DNA of 64,000 nt from Symsagittifera roscoffensis (GCF_963678635.1 NC_087067.1:32028401-32092400), one strand, 5' to 3'; positions 53,201 through 54,640 are shown, counted from the stretch's first letter. Notes: generated by a model not told the origin, from the letters alone. Numbers and translations are program-made.

Positions 53201-53399
53201 TATGAGGCTGGAGTTGTAAAAGAAAAGACGAGGCACAAGGAGCCACATGAATTATAGACCCATCTTCAAACTTGGCTTCAATACCACCTCCTCTGAATAT
53301 GGACACACACCAACATCCTATTTGCTCCAGACCACATGAGCCGATCGAAGAATCATTTTGCACTTTTTGAACGAGTAAATCTGAGTCATCTTGATCCAT
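8186..53399 (-). CDS. C5orf34: C5orf34-like gene, eleven coding exons over 45 kb
   Basis: This is the gene-level entry; the exons are listed separately. The order of conserved blocks follows vertebrate C5orf34 from start to end: an N-terminal DGS...PC..SFL motif, a DG.L....G.V.I block, a YVWVTQ...SV...PQ.W block, a [11 protein letters not shown] block, a [18 protein letters not shown] block, a RYLLAAGEW block and a [10 protein letters not shown] block. Each exon found is bounded by AG and GT, and phases match across nine of ten introns, which random open frames would not give. C5orf34 proteins carry two DUF domains (DUF4524 and DUF4520) and have no established biochemical role that I can state. 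Intron sizes run from about 80 bases to 16 kb, and the large ones are swollen by retrotransposons. The junction after exon 5 is unresolved, so one small exon may be missing. Confidence 0.8.
9988..10737. repeat. Intron with dispersed repeat R1 (about 10163-10620)
   Basis: The intron between exons 10 and 11 holds one of the clearest copies of R1. It starts near a GCAACTGACAGTTGGAAAAG motif. It continues through a GATCAAA...GGCTGGGAAATCTGA block and a GAAGTCGATCACGTTTTTAG block, and ends after a TAACGGAGTTCGTCTTC block. R1 recurs at about 6.55, 23.2, 25.4, 35.1, 43.4 kb and in the 2.2-5.8 kb array. No coding capacity is seen, so it is probably non-autonomous. Confidence 0.65.
10738..11078 (-). 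mobile_element. tRNA-headed SINE with hairpin tail (best-defined copy)
   Basis: On the minus strand the head spans about 11078-11001. It has GGCCGTGGCGCAAATATG as box A, GAGACTCCTAATC like a tRNA-Arg(CCT) anticodon loop, and GAGATTCAAATCC as box B. After an AT-rich body of about 240 bases the element ends with the hairpin GCGAAGC-ACA-GCTTCGC and CTCTGTGT. The head differs from the Leu-like heads elsewhere, so several tRNA types seem to have been joined to the same tail. A 32-bp tandem duplication lies inside the body. Confidence 0.65.
10862..10926. repeat. Tandem duplication, two 32-bp units
   Basis: TTGCTGAGATGAGG(A/T)GTAACACTAGCCACCAA occurs twice back to back with a single base difference. 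It sits inside the SINE at 10738-11078 and is probably a recent slippage or replication duplication. Confidence 0.8.
11079..11621. other. Intron between exons 10 and 11, nothing further recognised
   Basis: AT-rich intronic sequence with short C/A-rich phrases. A CAACTGATTTTGTTAACC phrase near 11340 has a weaker echo near 33400. No coding or RNA gene is visible. Confidence 0.4.
11622..11758 (-). CDS. C5orf34: C5orf34-like exon 10
   Basis: The exon begins after GATTGTGTAG and ends at a textbook donor (T|GTAAGT). The first base completes the Arg codon split by exon 9, giving [13 protein letters not shown], which aligns with the RYVTTVTSWCRRL stretch of the human protein. The exon ends in [10 protein letters not shown], matching the human SELEKIQKFN-like helix. 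Length is 137 bases: one base for the incoming codon, 45 full codons and one base out (phase 1). That phase agrees with exon 11, which supplies the other two bases. This pair of junctions is the strongest evidence for the gene model. Confidence 0.9.
11759..13189. other. Intron, locally GC-richer, with an unexplained minus-strand ORF at 12323-12538
   Basis: The 11.8-12.5 kb part is visibly more GC-rich than its surroundings. On the minus strand 12538-12323 is open for 71 codons and reads a basic, Gly/Arg/Lys-containing peptide (for example [19 protein letters not shown]). I do not recognise it and cannot tell whether it is a captured exon, part of a mobile element, or chance. A stem-loop lies at 12097-12152 and a TATAAAAG motif at 12731, but no gene follows it. 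From 12740 to 13189 I see nothing. Confidence 0.35.
12097..12152. repeat. Inverted repeat, 10-bp arms
   Basis: GCCTGGCGAT at 12097-12106 is exactly complementary to ATCGCCAGGC at 12143-12152, with a 36-base GC-rich spacer between them. It could be a stem-loop in RNA or the remnant of a terminal inverted repeat. Function unknown. Confidence 0.55.
13190..13440. repeat. Degenerate short repeats (GAAAGCGGNCATTTGC)
   Basis: Variants of ACCTGAAAGCGGTCATTTGC appear near 13197, 13322, 13368 and 13420 with AT-rich DNA between them. The spacing is irregular, so this is not a clean satellite. The origin is unclear. Confidence 0.5.
13530..14185. repeat. Dispersed repeat R2, copy 1
   Basis: Begins near GGATAGCCGGTTACTGTG and ends near a CCGAATACTAAGTTC...CCCCATTTTCAA block. 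The same ordered blocks recur at 16630-17175, including a GGNGTGRTGCGATAAAAAGA-like block and a TCGAATCACGA block. No coding potential is seen, and it is probably a non-autonomous element of about 0.55-0.65 kb. Confidence 0.7.
14186..15515. other. Intron between exons 9 and 10, no gene seen
   Basis: AT-rich intronic DNA. A small cluster of GACAATTCGGCCA-like phrases sits at about 14695-14780. Short open frames here have no family resemblance and no matching splice phases. Confidence 0.45.
15516..15571. repeat. Near-perfect 56-base hairpin just inside an intron
   Basis: The left arm TGAGATGTGTTAAG...GGTTTTAG (15516-15540) is complementary to the right arm (15546-15571) over about 25 pairs. 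There is a single bulged base, one pair that would be G-U in a plus-strand transcript, and a 5-base loop. It lies about 40 bases into the intron after the donor of C5orf34-like exon 9. At 56 bases it is short for an animal pre-miRNA but not impossible; a foldback mobile-element relic is the alternative. Confidence 0.7.
15611..16017 (-). CDS. C5orf34: C5orf34-like exon 9 (DUF4520-like region)
   Basis: The exon runs from an acceptor ATTTTTCAG (start phase 0) to a donor CG|GTGAGG (end phase 2), 407 bases. It encodes an acidic lead-in ([20 protein letters not shown]) and then the conserved core [20 protein letters not shown]. That core aligns with the VGRFLAYSDDKVHAIFLDG segment of human C5orf34. 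Further on, [20 protein letters not shown] matches the human PDGQEQLIQIEHPEP block. It leads directly into exon 10 through a split Arg codon. The methionine two codons in is not the start, because exon 8 joins in phase 0. Confidence 0.88.
16018..16629. other. Intron with a decayed SINE tail near 16338
   Basis: A diverged form of the SINE tail (GACACAGATACGAAGCTGCG...AAACACAAGC) is visible at about 16336-16375. No tRNA-like head could be recognised to its right. The rest is AT-rich and unassigned. Confidence 0.4.
16630..17175. repeat. Dispersed repeat R2, copy 2
   Basis: Parallels 13530-14185, starting near GGATAGCCGGTTACTGTGCA and ending near a CACCCGAATACCAAGTTC...CCCATTTTTCAA block. Long A and T runs in the middle replace part of copy 1. 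Orientation is the same as copy 1. Confidence 0.7.
17176..17879. other. Intron with a SINE-like tail at about 17226
   Basis: ACAGAGGCGAAGCGGAGCTTC followed by ACTTGCGATACAACACAAAC resembles the SINE tail, and a close match occurs at 31826. The hairpin is damaged and no head is recognisable. The rest up to the LINE at about 17.88 kb has no feature I can support. Confidence 0.4.
17928..18515 (+). pseudogene. LINE B ORF: SGNH/GDSL-type hydrolase
   Basis: The frame is open from just after a TAG at 17910 and has no good ATG near its start, so the N-terminus is lost or shifted. Four SGNH signatures are visible in order: [11 protein letters not shown] (block I, the GDSxxR serine with Gly changed to Ala), [12 protein letters not shown] (block II Gly), [10 protein letters not shown] (block III, Asn) and [12 protein letters not shown] (block V, Asp-x-x-His). 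These are the catalytic Ser, oxyanion residues and the Asp/His pair. SGNH domains in LINEs are thought to act as esterases with a proposed lipid or membrane role; that is family knowledge, not shown here. It ends with a Cys-rich tail and TAA. A second, different SGNH ORF accompanies LINE A at 49165. Confidence 0.75.
18705..19420 (+). pseudogene. LINE B ORF1-like: helical region plus RRM-like segment
   Basis: An ATG at 18705 opens a lysine- and glutamate-rich helical frame. A frameshift near 18915 moves it to another frame that reads [12 protein letters not shown], the first strand of an ORF1-type RRM. After a stop near 19175, a third frame reads [14 protein letters not shown] and [20 protein letters not shown], the usual distal part of such ORF1 proteins. 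In functional LINEs this product binds the RNA template. Here it is broken by at least two lesions. The family assignment rests on these short motifs only. Confidence 0.55.
19486..20100 (+). pseudogene. LINE B APE-type endonuclease domain
   Basis: Motifs of the EEP/APE endonuclease appear in order: ILTFNTRSL (Asn), [35 protein letters not shown] and INGDINL (Asp/Asn). The usual catalytic Glu of the L(S)ETWL motif is Lys here, so this copy would be inactive. A TGA at 20011 ends the open frame, and homologous sequence continues in another frame. In LINEs this domain nicks the target DNA to prime reverse transcription. Confidence 0.8.
20623..22859 (+). pseudogene. LINE B reverse transcriptase, interrupted
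   Basis: RT motifs are spread over several frames: [11 protein letters not shown], then after the inserted element [28 protein letters not shown] (motif A), [11 protein letters not shown] (motif B, other frame) and [10 protein letters not shown] (motif C, YADD changed to YAED). The thumb region carries [20 protein letters not shown] and [20 protein letters not shown] frameshift lies near 22190, and the 20939-21749 insertion splits the fingers. The same thumb text is found in the minus-strand copy at 47475-47732 with few changes. Confidence 0.85.
20939..21749 (-). mobile_element. Jockey-like LINE 3' fragment inserted in LINE B
   Basis: On the minus strand, 21596-20937 is a 219-codon frame continuous with RT-thumb sequence upstream ([18 protein letters not shown]). 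It ends in the cysteine/histidine block typical of jockey-type LINEs: [23 protein letters not shown]...DT-like HLFNC, and [13 protein letters not shown]. The 3' end is an (AAC)n tail seen as (TGT)n at the left edge. It is flanked by imperfect direct repeats GA(C/T)CTGTTGT at about 20919-20928 and 21750-21759, a plausible target-site duplication. The frame is intact through its whole preserved length, so the insertion is younger than LINE B. Confidence 0.8.
23164..23210. repeat. (ATT)n microsatellite, LINE B 3' tail
   Basis: About 16 ATT units close LINE B. The sister copy at 47094-47112 ends in the same repeat in reverse, so the tail is part of the element and not a chance microsatellite. Confidence 0.85.
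23211..24142. repeat. Dispersed repeat R1 (to about 23660) and unassigned intron
   Basis: R1 text begins directly after the LINE B tail (AGCTAACAGACAATTGGAG), so LINE B inserted at or beside an R1 copy. From 23660 to 24142 the DNA is intronic. An R3-like AGCACTTTCGCATTGGC segment is visible, but nothing coding. Confidence 0.55.
24143..24298 (-). CDS. C5orf34: C5orf34-like exon 8
   Basis: The exon lies between TTTTCTAG and a GTAATT donor, is 156 bases, and is phase 0 at both ends (52 codons). It reads [20 protein letters not shown] followed by [19 protein letters not shown]. It aligns with the human stretch containing YSVNNLPPDRPGSPFTVGSL and the helix after it. It is separated from exon 7 by an intron of only 78 bases. 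Opposite-strand frames over this region are chance. Confidence 0.88.
24377..24590 (-). CDS. C5orf34: C5orf34-like exon 7
   Basis: The acceptor is TTTCAG and the exon takes one base to finish the Arg codon begun in exon 6 (AG|A). The donor is AAAAC|GTAGGT, leaving phase 0. It carries the family core [18 protein letters not shown], matching human IEIYPGDGSVFKSE. A less conserved Ser/Thr/Asn stretch ends in [13 protein letters not shown] methionine near the start of the exon is not the protein start. Confidence 0.88.
24963..25186 (-). CDS. C5orf34: C5orf34-like exon 6
   Basis: The acceptor is GTTTTGACAG with start phase 0, and the donor is TTTAG|GTTAGA with end phase 2 (224 bases). It encodes a Gly/Pro/Cys-rich lead, then [20 protein letters not shown] and [18 protein letters not shown]. 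The latter fits the human MVWYKGVTYRLTHQN block. Phase matches exon 7 exactly. The incoming junction from exon 5 is the only one in the gene that I could not fit. Confidence 0.8.
25187..25987. repeat. Intron with two R1 fragments
   Basis: R1 starts near 25368 (CATAGCCAACTGATAGTTGG) and again near 25475 (CATAGCCAATCAAAAATTAG), so one copy seems to have landed in or been duplicated onto another. R1 ends near 25760. A small missing exon of the C5orf34-like gene could lie in this interval, but I found none with both splice sites and fitting phase. Confidence 0.5.
25988..26183 (-). CDS. C5orf34: C5orf34-like exon 5 (3' edge uncertain)
   Basis: The acceptor GTGTTTTTAG at 26184-26193 starts the exon with two bases that complete the codon left by exon 4. 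It reads a Ser/Gly linker, then [20 protein letters not shown] and [18 protein letters not shown]. This matches human YTWVKQCWSVAACPEEWKYPLSLALHF. The end given uses AC|GTGCTT, a weak donor in phase 2. Exon 6 as drawn starts in phase 0, so either the donor differs, exon 6 starts further in, or a small exon is missing. The open frame itself runs on to a stop at 25951. Confidence 0.75.
26502..27138 (-). mobile_element. tRNA-headed SINE with perfect hairpin tail
   Basis: On the minus strand the head (about 27138-27060) has a clear box A, GTGGCTGAGTGGATAGTGC, a Leu(CAA)-like GAGACTCAAAATC loop and a canonical box B, GATTCGAATCC. The tail at 26504-26540 is the perfect hairpin GCGAAGC-GCA-GCTTCGC with CTCTGTGT. 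The body is longer than in other copies because of a tandem duplication at about 26708-26832. It is the best-preserved head in the window. Confidence 0.7.
26708..26832. repeat. Tandem duplication, two units of about 65 bp
   Basis: CCATAATGAGCGTCATT(A/C)ATGAAAAAG...TTAG(G)AATG(A/G)CATCCAA occurs twice in a row with a few differences, inside the body of the SINE at 26502-27138. Confidence 0.75.
27139..27600. repeat. R3 repeat segment
   Basis: Directly follows the SINE head and carries the CAGCTACATATGCTAATAAA, AAAAGTGGCACCAAATACAA and TTTGATGAATTAAAAATGCATCA blocks. These also follow SINE heads at 6.1, 42.96 and 44.05 kb. It is non-coding. The constant order suggests that SINE head and R3 moved as one unit, or share an insertion hot spot. 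Confidence 0.65.
27601..28689. other. Intron with a tRNA-like SINE head at 27847-27908
   Basis: On the minus strand at about 27908-27847 there is GTGGCCGAGTGGGTCGAGA (box A) and GCGTTTCAATTCC (box B). An A run of about 18 sits at 28153-28170. The remaining AT-rich DNA, including a duplicated GAGGAGGCNGATGA phrase near 27795-27825, is not assigned. Confidence 0.45.
28690..30100. repeat. Higher-order tandem repeat (about 630-bp units of four monomers)
   Basis: A monomer containing AAGATTCGCAACCCCTGAGA and GTCATATCTCGAAAACTA recurs at about 28785, 28963, 29068, 29245, 29413, 29578, 29684, 29853 and 30010. The step pattern (about 178, 105, 177, 168) is then repeated (165, 106, 169, 157). Monomers two higher-order positions apart are more alike than neighbours. 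For example, the 29068 and 29684 units share GCGACGCCTGG and the following AATAAGGTT-TCTCTTCATC block. This is the classic shape of higher-order satellite organisation, though only two units are present. No coding potential. Confidence 0.75.
30110..30910 (+). pseudogene. Ty3/gypsy integrase fragment, copy 1
   Basis: In shifting frames the text gives a zinc-binding segment ([10 protein letters not shown]), core pieces ([14 protein letters not shown]) and a C-terminal [14 protein letters not shown], which follows the core in gypsy integrases. Stops and indels are frequent, so this is an old relic. It is collinear with copy 2 at 31059-31815 over about 480 bases. Integrase inserts reverse-transcribed DNA into the genome. 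It is unrelated by close sequence to the gypsy element at the right end, as far as the shared domains allow judging. Confidence 0.7.
31059..31815 (+). pseudogene. Ty3/gypsy integrase fragment, copy 2
   Basis: Begins further upstream than copy 1, with the RNase H-integrase spacer ([20 protein letters not shown]). It continues through the zinc finger (Q...WLP-like [19 protein letters not shown]) and the core ([20 protein letters not shown], then [14 protein letters not shown]). It ends near VDDH-like and GVIERI text at about 31790. At least three frameshifts or stops are present. Copies 1 and 2 overlap in content, so they are two separate fragments or a tandem duplication and not one element in two pieces. 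Confidence 0.75.
31816..33719. other. Intron between exons 4 and 5, SINE-like tail at 31826
   Basis: AAGCGGAGCTTCGCACCACTTGCGATACAACACAAAC at 31828 onward matches the tail seen at 17230. The rest, up to the C5orf34-like exon 4, is AT-rich. It includes a stretch near 33180-33290 that echoes 1975-2080 (GATGTGACAACTAAG...ACAACA). I see no gene. Confidence 0.4.
33720..33978 (-). CDS. C5orf34: C5orf34-like exon 4
   Basis: The acceptor is CATTTCAG, start phase 0; the donor is AAAAA|GTTAGT, end phase 1 (259 bases). The frame would run on to a TAG in the donor itself, so a naive reading ends the protein here. The donor and the matching phase of exon 5 argue against that. It opens with [19 protein letters not shown], matching the human ITSLDGHAYLCLPRSQHEFT-VHFLCKV block, and continues with a Ser/Glu/Asn-rich linker ending [12 protein letters not shown]. 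Confidence 0.85.
33979..34479. other. Intron left of the MITE, nothing recognised
   Basis: AT-rich intronic DNA without coding or RNA signal. The last eight bases (34472-34479) are the left copy of the MITE target-site duplication. Confidence 0.4.
34480..34797 (+). mobile_element. hAT-like MITE, complete, with 8-bp target duplication
   Basis: Starts CAGGGGCGGATCTAAG and ends AAAATCCGCCCCTG, giving terminal inverted repeats of about 11-14 bases. It is flanked on both sides by exactly CGTTGAAT (34472-34479 and 34798-34805). CAGGG ends and 8-bp duplications are diagnostic of the hAT superfamily. The 318-bp interior is non-coding with GGCGCGCGCTCCCCC and a GGTCGGC...GGGGTCGAAT block shared with the other copies. 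Movement would need a transposase from elsewhere; none is in the window. Confidence 0.9.
34806..35359. repeat. Intron with an R1-like segment
   Basis: From about 35150 the text follows R1 (GAATTTCGTAGAAAATATATGG, then GGATCAATAGATAAAG). The next MITE starts inside or directly after this R1 copy. Nothing coding. Confidence 0.45.
35360..35740 (+). mobile_element. hAT-like MITE, 3' end missing
   Basis: Starts CAGGGGCAGATCTAGGATTT and follows the 38733-39154 copy through GGCGCGCGTTCCCCC and GGTCGGCAGGGGGTCGAATC. It then breaks off near 35740 without the terminal CCGCCCCTG. No duplication is visible. The truncation suggests age or an abortive event. Confidence 0.7.
35922..35995 (-). mobile_element. 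tRNA-like SINE head (Gln-like)
   Basis: On the minus strand: ACTTAGCGTAATAACAAGGCGC (box A-like), CACTTTGAAATTG resembling a tRNA-Gln(TTG) anticodon arm, and GAATTCGATCCC (box B). The stems do not all pair, so it is a SINE head or tRNA pseudogene. No hairpin tail was found next to it. Confidence 0.5.
35996..36763. other. Intron between exons 3 and 4, no gene seen
   Basis: AT-rich with a few C or G runs (for example near 36047 and 36553). No family resemblance in any frame. Confidence 0.4.
36764..36856 (-). CDS. C5orf34: C5orf34-like exon 3
   Basis: A 93-base exon between TTTCTTCTAG and a GTAATT donor, phase 0 at both ends. Its 31 codons read [17 protein letters not shown] and [14 protein letters not shown]. 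They match the human region with ...TDGTMIYMESGIVKI once joined to exon 4. No open-reading-frame scan of ordinary length would find it; it was found by splice signals and by homology of the joined text. Confidence 0.85.
37041..37217 (-). CDS. C5orf34: C5orf34-like exon 2
   Basis: A 177-base exon from a CTTTTTAG acceptor to a GAAAAG|GTTCAT donor, phase 0 at both ends (59 codons). [20 protein letters not shown] followed by TLRNKF matches the human IRQRTHFVISTYREQLQRAL block. The rest is a charged linker with [19 protein letters not shown]. It is preceded by a 16-kb intron that holds LINE A, the older LINE A copy and LINE D. Confidence 0.88.
37218..38350. other. Start of the 16-kb intron 1, no gene accepted
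   Basis: The 37.8-38.3 kb part is G/T-rich (many TTGTCG, GGTTTGC, GTCGAC phrases) and differs in composition from the rest. A minus-strand peptide near 38110-38000 ([18 protein letters not shown]) is bounded by splice-like sites but does not match C5orf34 and was not accepted as an exon. It may belong to an unrecognised element. Confidence 0.35.
38733..39154 (-). mobile_element. hAT-like MITE, complete, with 8-bp target duplication
   Basis: Minus orientation relative to the 34480 copy. The ends are CAGGGGCGGATTTAG on the left and GATCCGCCCCG(T)G on the right, with one extra base at the right end. It is flanked by TTAGAATG on both sides (38725-38732 and 39155-39162). At 422 bp it is the longest copy and shows the full interior that the 35360 copy has lost in part. 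It split the ORF1 remnant of LINE D, so it is younger than LINE D. Confidence 0.9.
39155..39659 (+). pseudogene. LINE D ORF1, C-terminal remnant
   Basis: After the MITE the frames give [20 protein letters not shown], like the ORF1 linker, and later [20 protein letters not shown]-type text, with [19 protein letters not shown] and VQCI. These are the kind of W/FTRxGxIF motif that closes ORF1 RRM proteins in CR1/jockey-like LINEs. The last frame is open for 75 codons to TAA at 39657. Assignment is by pattern only. Confidence 0.5.
39737..40419 (+). pseudogene. LINE D APE endonuclease remnant
   Basis: [15 protein letters not shown] at 39737 is the usual first motif of LINE APE domains (N-x-RSL). 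After several lesions the frame 40105-40419 gives [21 protein letters not shown] and [13 protein letters not shown], the distal motifs (QPTR, S.LDH, SDH, with His replaced by Tyr here). The middle motifs are lost to frameshifts. Inactive. Confidence 0.7.
40980..42360 (+). pseudogene. LINE D reverse transcriptase remnant with internal tandem duplication
   Basis: [20 protein letters not shown]-like text at 40985, then [21 protein letters not shown] and FADDNNIK at 41350-41460, are RT motifs B and C. About 508 bases further on the same text recurs (AQFWSHF-like and [14 protein letters not shown] at 41865-41980) with the same downstream sequence. Each copy ends in a TTTATTACTAGAG or GATTACTAGAG block. 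So one 0.5-kb part of the RT gene is present twice in tandem. Both copies are full of stops. Confidence 0.7.
42361..42759. other. Intron 1, R1-like fragment and SINE tail approach
   Basis: Between 42475 and 42600 R1-like phrases (GAAATTCAAGATTAATTTTTGATTGACATTT) appear. The remainder up to the SINE tail at 42762 is unassigned. Confidence 0.4.
42760..42948 (-). mobile_element. tRNA-headed SINE with perfect hairpin tail, short copy
   Basis: On the minus strand the head (about 42948-42875) has GTGGCTGGGTGGTTAGTGTG (box A) and a Leu-like GAGACCCAAATTTGC, with GCGATTCC as weak box B. A body of about 100 bases leads to CTCGCTAGTGTTTGCGAAGC-ACA-GCTTCGCCTCTGTC. At about 190 bases this is the most compact complete copy and gives the simplest definition of the family. 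Confidence 0.7.
42949..44450. repeat. Composite repeat: R3, R1, second SINE head, R3
   Basis: 42958-43370 is R3 and 43415-43870 is R1, together paralogous to 6.1-7.0 kb. A further tRNA-like head lies at about 44045-43980 on the minus strand (GTGGCCGAGAGGGCAGGGCA box A, GCAGGTTCCAACCCC box B). It is followed by another R3 copy at 44050-44420. The repetition of SINE head followed by R3 suggests a mobile composite. Confidence 0.65.
44451..45129. other. Intron 1, no gene seen
   Basis: An R1-like end fragment (GAAATTCAAAATCGATCACG...GTGGAGTTTGCCCTC) is visible at 44500-44570. The rest is AT-rich and unassigned. Confidence 0.4.
45130..48345 (-). mobile_element. LINE A, old minus-strand copy, interrupted by LINE B
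   Basis: Read on the minus strand from right to left it parallels LINE A. It has FIDAENAF(K)[10 protein letters not shown] near 48290, [16 protein letters not shown] and (N)ADDGSAAGD near 46870-46760, and [10 protein letters not shown] at 46570. It then has [20 protein letters not shown] with [19 protein letters not shown] at 45890-45760, and a conserved 3' UTR phrase TATGGCCCTATCCA near 45200. Stops and shifts are frequent. The SGNH ORF and the zinc-finger N-terminus are missing, so it is 5'-truncated. A LINE B fragment sits inside at 47094-47981. Confidence 0.8.
47094..47981 (-). mobile_element. LINE B, 5'-truncated copy nested in the old LINE A
   Basis: Minus-strand text from 47981 to 47094 matches plus-strand 22331-23180 of LINE B with few differences. 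This includes the 86-codon open block [20 protein letters not shown] and the (ATT)n end. The 5' break falls just after the sequence corresponding to CTTAACGCAGAATTTC. It is a typical 5'-truncated insertion and is younger than its host element. I did not find an unambiguous target-site duplication. Confidence 0.85.
48346..48879. repeat. Partial duplicate of the exon 1 surroundings, without the exon
   Basis: 48515-48600 (CTACTAAGGTGTCTTCCTCTAG...GTTTCCGGTTGCA) matches 53008-53105. 48695-48830 (GTATCATAGTAACCGGGG...GATATGGAAGTGATAATGAT) matches 53475-53595. In the right-hand set the 370 bases between them contain C5orf34-like exon 1. Here only about 95 unrelated bases lie between them. LINE A lies between the two sets. 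Confidence 0.7.
49165..49701 (+). pseudogene. LINE A ORF: SGNH/GDSL-type hydrolase, one premature stop
   Basis: From an ATG at 49165 the frame reads [12 protein letters not shown] (block I, GDSxxR-like with Thr before the Ser), [12 protein letters not shown] (block II), [11 protein letters not shown] (block III, Asn) and, after an in-frame TGA at 49615-49617, [14 protein letters not shown] (block V, Asp and His) to TAA at 49699. The TGA falls just before the catalytic Asp-x-x-His, so the copy is dead as read. TGA could come from an Arg CGA codon by one C-to-T change, which is inference. The domain arrangement is like the CR1 ORF1 esterase, but the partner here is a restriction-like-endonuclease LINE. 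About 178 residues in total. Confidence 0.8.
49726..52763 (+). pseudogene. LINE A ORF2: zinc finger, reverse transcriptase, CCHC, PD-(D/E)XK-like nuclease
   Basis: About 1,010 residues over three frames, with shifts near 50930, 51115 and 51945. The N-terminus has a PHD/RING-like finger ([18 protein letters not shown], then [10 protein letters not shown] and CHRC). The RT has [48 protein letters not shown] (motif A), [17 protein letters not shown] (B) and [13 protein letters not shown] (C). The distal part has [19 protein letters not shown] (Cys-Cys-His-Cys) and then ARLDIKANG...[10 protein letters not shown], which fits the Asp and Asp-x-Lys of a PD-(D/E)XK nuclease. Closely similar proteins occur in many invertebrate genomes and are usually left without a clade name. 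The protein ends at TAA 52761. Confidence 0.85.
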
Positions 53400-53677
53400 T
53401 TCTCTCCTAAAAAGTATCTGAATAATTTCACCAAACAATTCAATCACAATAGGATGGAGTTTTTTTTAATCAGAAGTTCAAAAGTATCATAGTAACCGAG
53501 GTTACAGTCAGGAGTCCCTTTATCACGCGTATTCCAGTCAAATCCTTAGAATTTTCTAGATATGGAAGTGATAATGATTAAATTAGATGACATGTGTATA
53601 AGTCCTTTTCAGTTAAAATCGATACGGAATACGTTTCTTCAATAAGAACACGCAACTCGACACGAGAAAATATAATA
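52955..53677. repeat. Direct repeat flanking exon 1 (about 57-bp ends)
   Basis: CGATACGGGTTACGTTTCTTC-AATAAGAACACGCAACTCGACACG-AGAAAATATA at 52955-53010 recurs at 53617-53675 with two differences. Between them lie the two blocks shared with 48.5-48.8 kb and C5orf34-like exon 1. The arrangement looks like a local tandem duplication around the first exon. Confidence 0.75.
53169..53399 (-). CDS. C5orf34: C5orf34-like exon 1 (start codon)
   Basis: Starts at the ATG at 53399 ([15 protein letters not shown]). An in-frame ATG also lies further upstream at 53447, but an acceptor-like CTTTTTAG directly before the second ATG makes the upstream one doubtful. It ends at CATAAG|GTCAAT in phase 0, which fits exon 2. 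The family signature is clear: [20 protein letters not shown] then [10 protein letters not shown]. This aligns with the human N-terminus [29 protein letters not shown]. The acceptor-like site before the start could mean a non-coding 5' exon, or a spliced leader if the organism uses one. The exon lies 16 kb from exon 2. Confidence 0.82.
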
Positions 53678-54640
53678 TACAAGTGTAACAAATAAAAAAT
53701 TTCGTCGTTTATTGTTCCGAGTACGCAAGCGGCGTTCGCAATCTGTATTGCCAGGGAGATTCTCTGTTTTAAAAAGCTGCCTGCTCTGGGTTCCTCAGTG
53801 CATATGCTTAGGTTCTTACAAAGCTTGCTCAAAAAAAATTCTGTTCTGGGGCCGTCCGCGCCCTGAATTTCAAAACCTAGCGGTTGAAAAAGATATCCAT
53901 TATCTACAAACAGACCCGGCATTAATCCTACAAGGAGCTAAGGAGTCTAATACCGTTACATCCCACAAGAGCTGCTTACCAACAGCCCACGGAACGAGCG
54001 TCAAACCGTCTGGCCGCTTCTGATCGGTCCTGTAGAGGTGTCGTGGTTCTAAAATAGGAAGATAGTGAAAAGAAGATAATTTCTGCTTTATAAGGGCATT
54101 CAAGTTTGAATGCCTAGAGAATCTCCCTGCACTTTTGAGGCAAGAAAGACCATGCCAACCATTCTCGCTAACGTCTTTTCCGCGCACGCATTTATGCCGT
54201 TCGCATATTTTTGAGCCTAATCGAAGTCCTATCGCAATTTTGATTTGTTAGTTTGACAGTTTCAACCTTAAATTTTTGCACGGGATGACGTTCAACCATT
54301 GGGAGCTAAATTTATCTTGGAACGCGTTGAATTTTTTTGCGTCCGTTGGTTCGAGTCGTAAAATCAAGTCTGCAATTTCGCTGTCAAAAATTGGCTCCGT
54401 CCAATTTTTTTAGATTTCATTTTCCGGACCTATTTCAATTTCAAGTTCAAACCAACGTTTAAGCACATCATCGGAGGTTCCATCTACATTCTCCAAACCA
54501 AAGATTTCGCTCAAGGCATGTGCCATTCTGCCAGACTGGCACAGAGCAACCTTCCGGCGAAACACGAAAAAACGATTAAAGGCCTTAACGACGGAAAAGT
54601 GCTGCGAAGGAGGGTAGAAACATTCTAGAAATTTCATTTT
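53578..54640 (-). pseudogene. LINE C: C-terminal part of a second restriction-like-endonuclease LINE
   Basis: On the minus strand, 54637-54410 (GRMAHALSEIFGLENVDGTS) and 54400-54200 give the region before the zinc motif, IAIGLRLGSKICERHKCV. Then 54187-53900 reads WHGLSCLKSAGRFSRHSNL, LEPRHLYRTDQKRPDGLTLV and LLWDVTVLDSLAP. The RPDG and WDVT pair is the PD-(D/E)XK nuclease signature. After a frameshift, 53922-53620 ends with LKQRISLAIQIANAACVLGT. The family is different from LINE A although the nuclease class is similar. The RT proper is missing, so only the 3' end of the element remains. It lies directly upstream of C5orf34-like exon 1. Confidence 0.75.
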
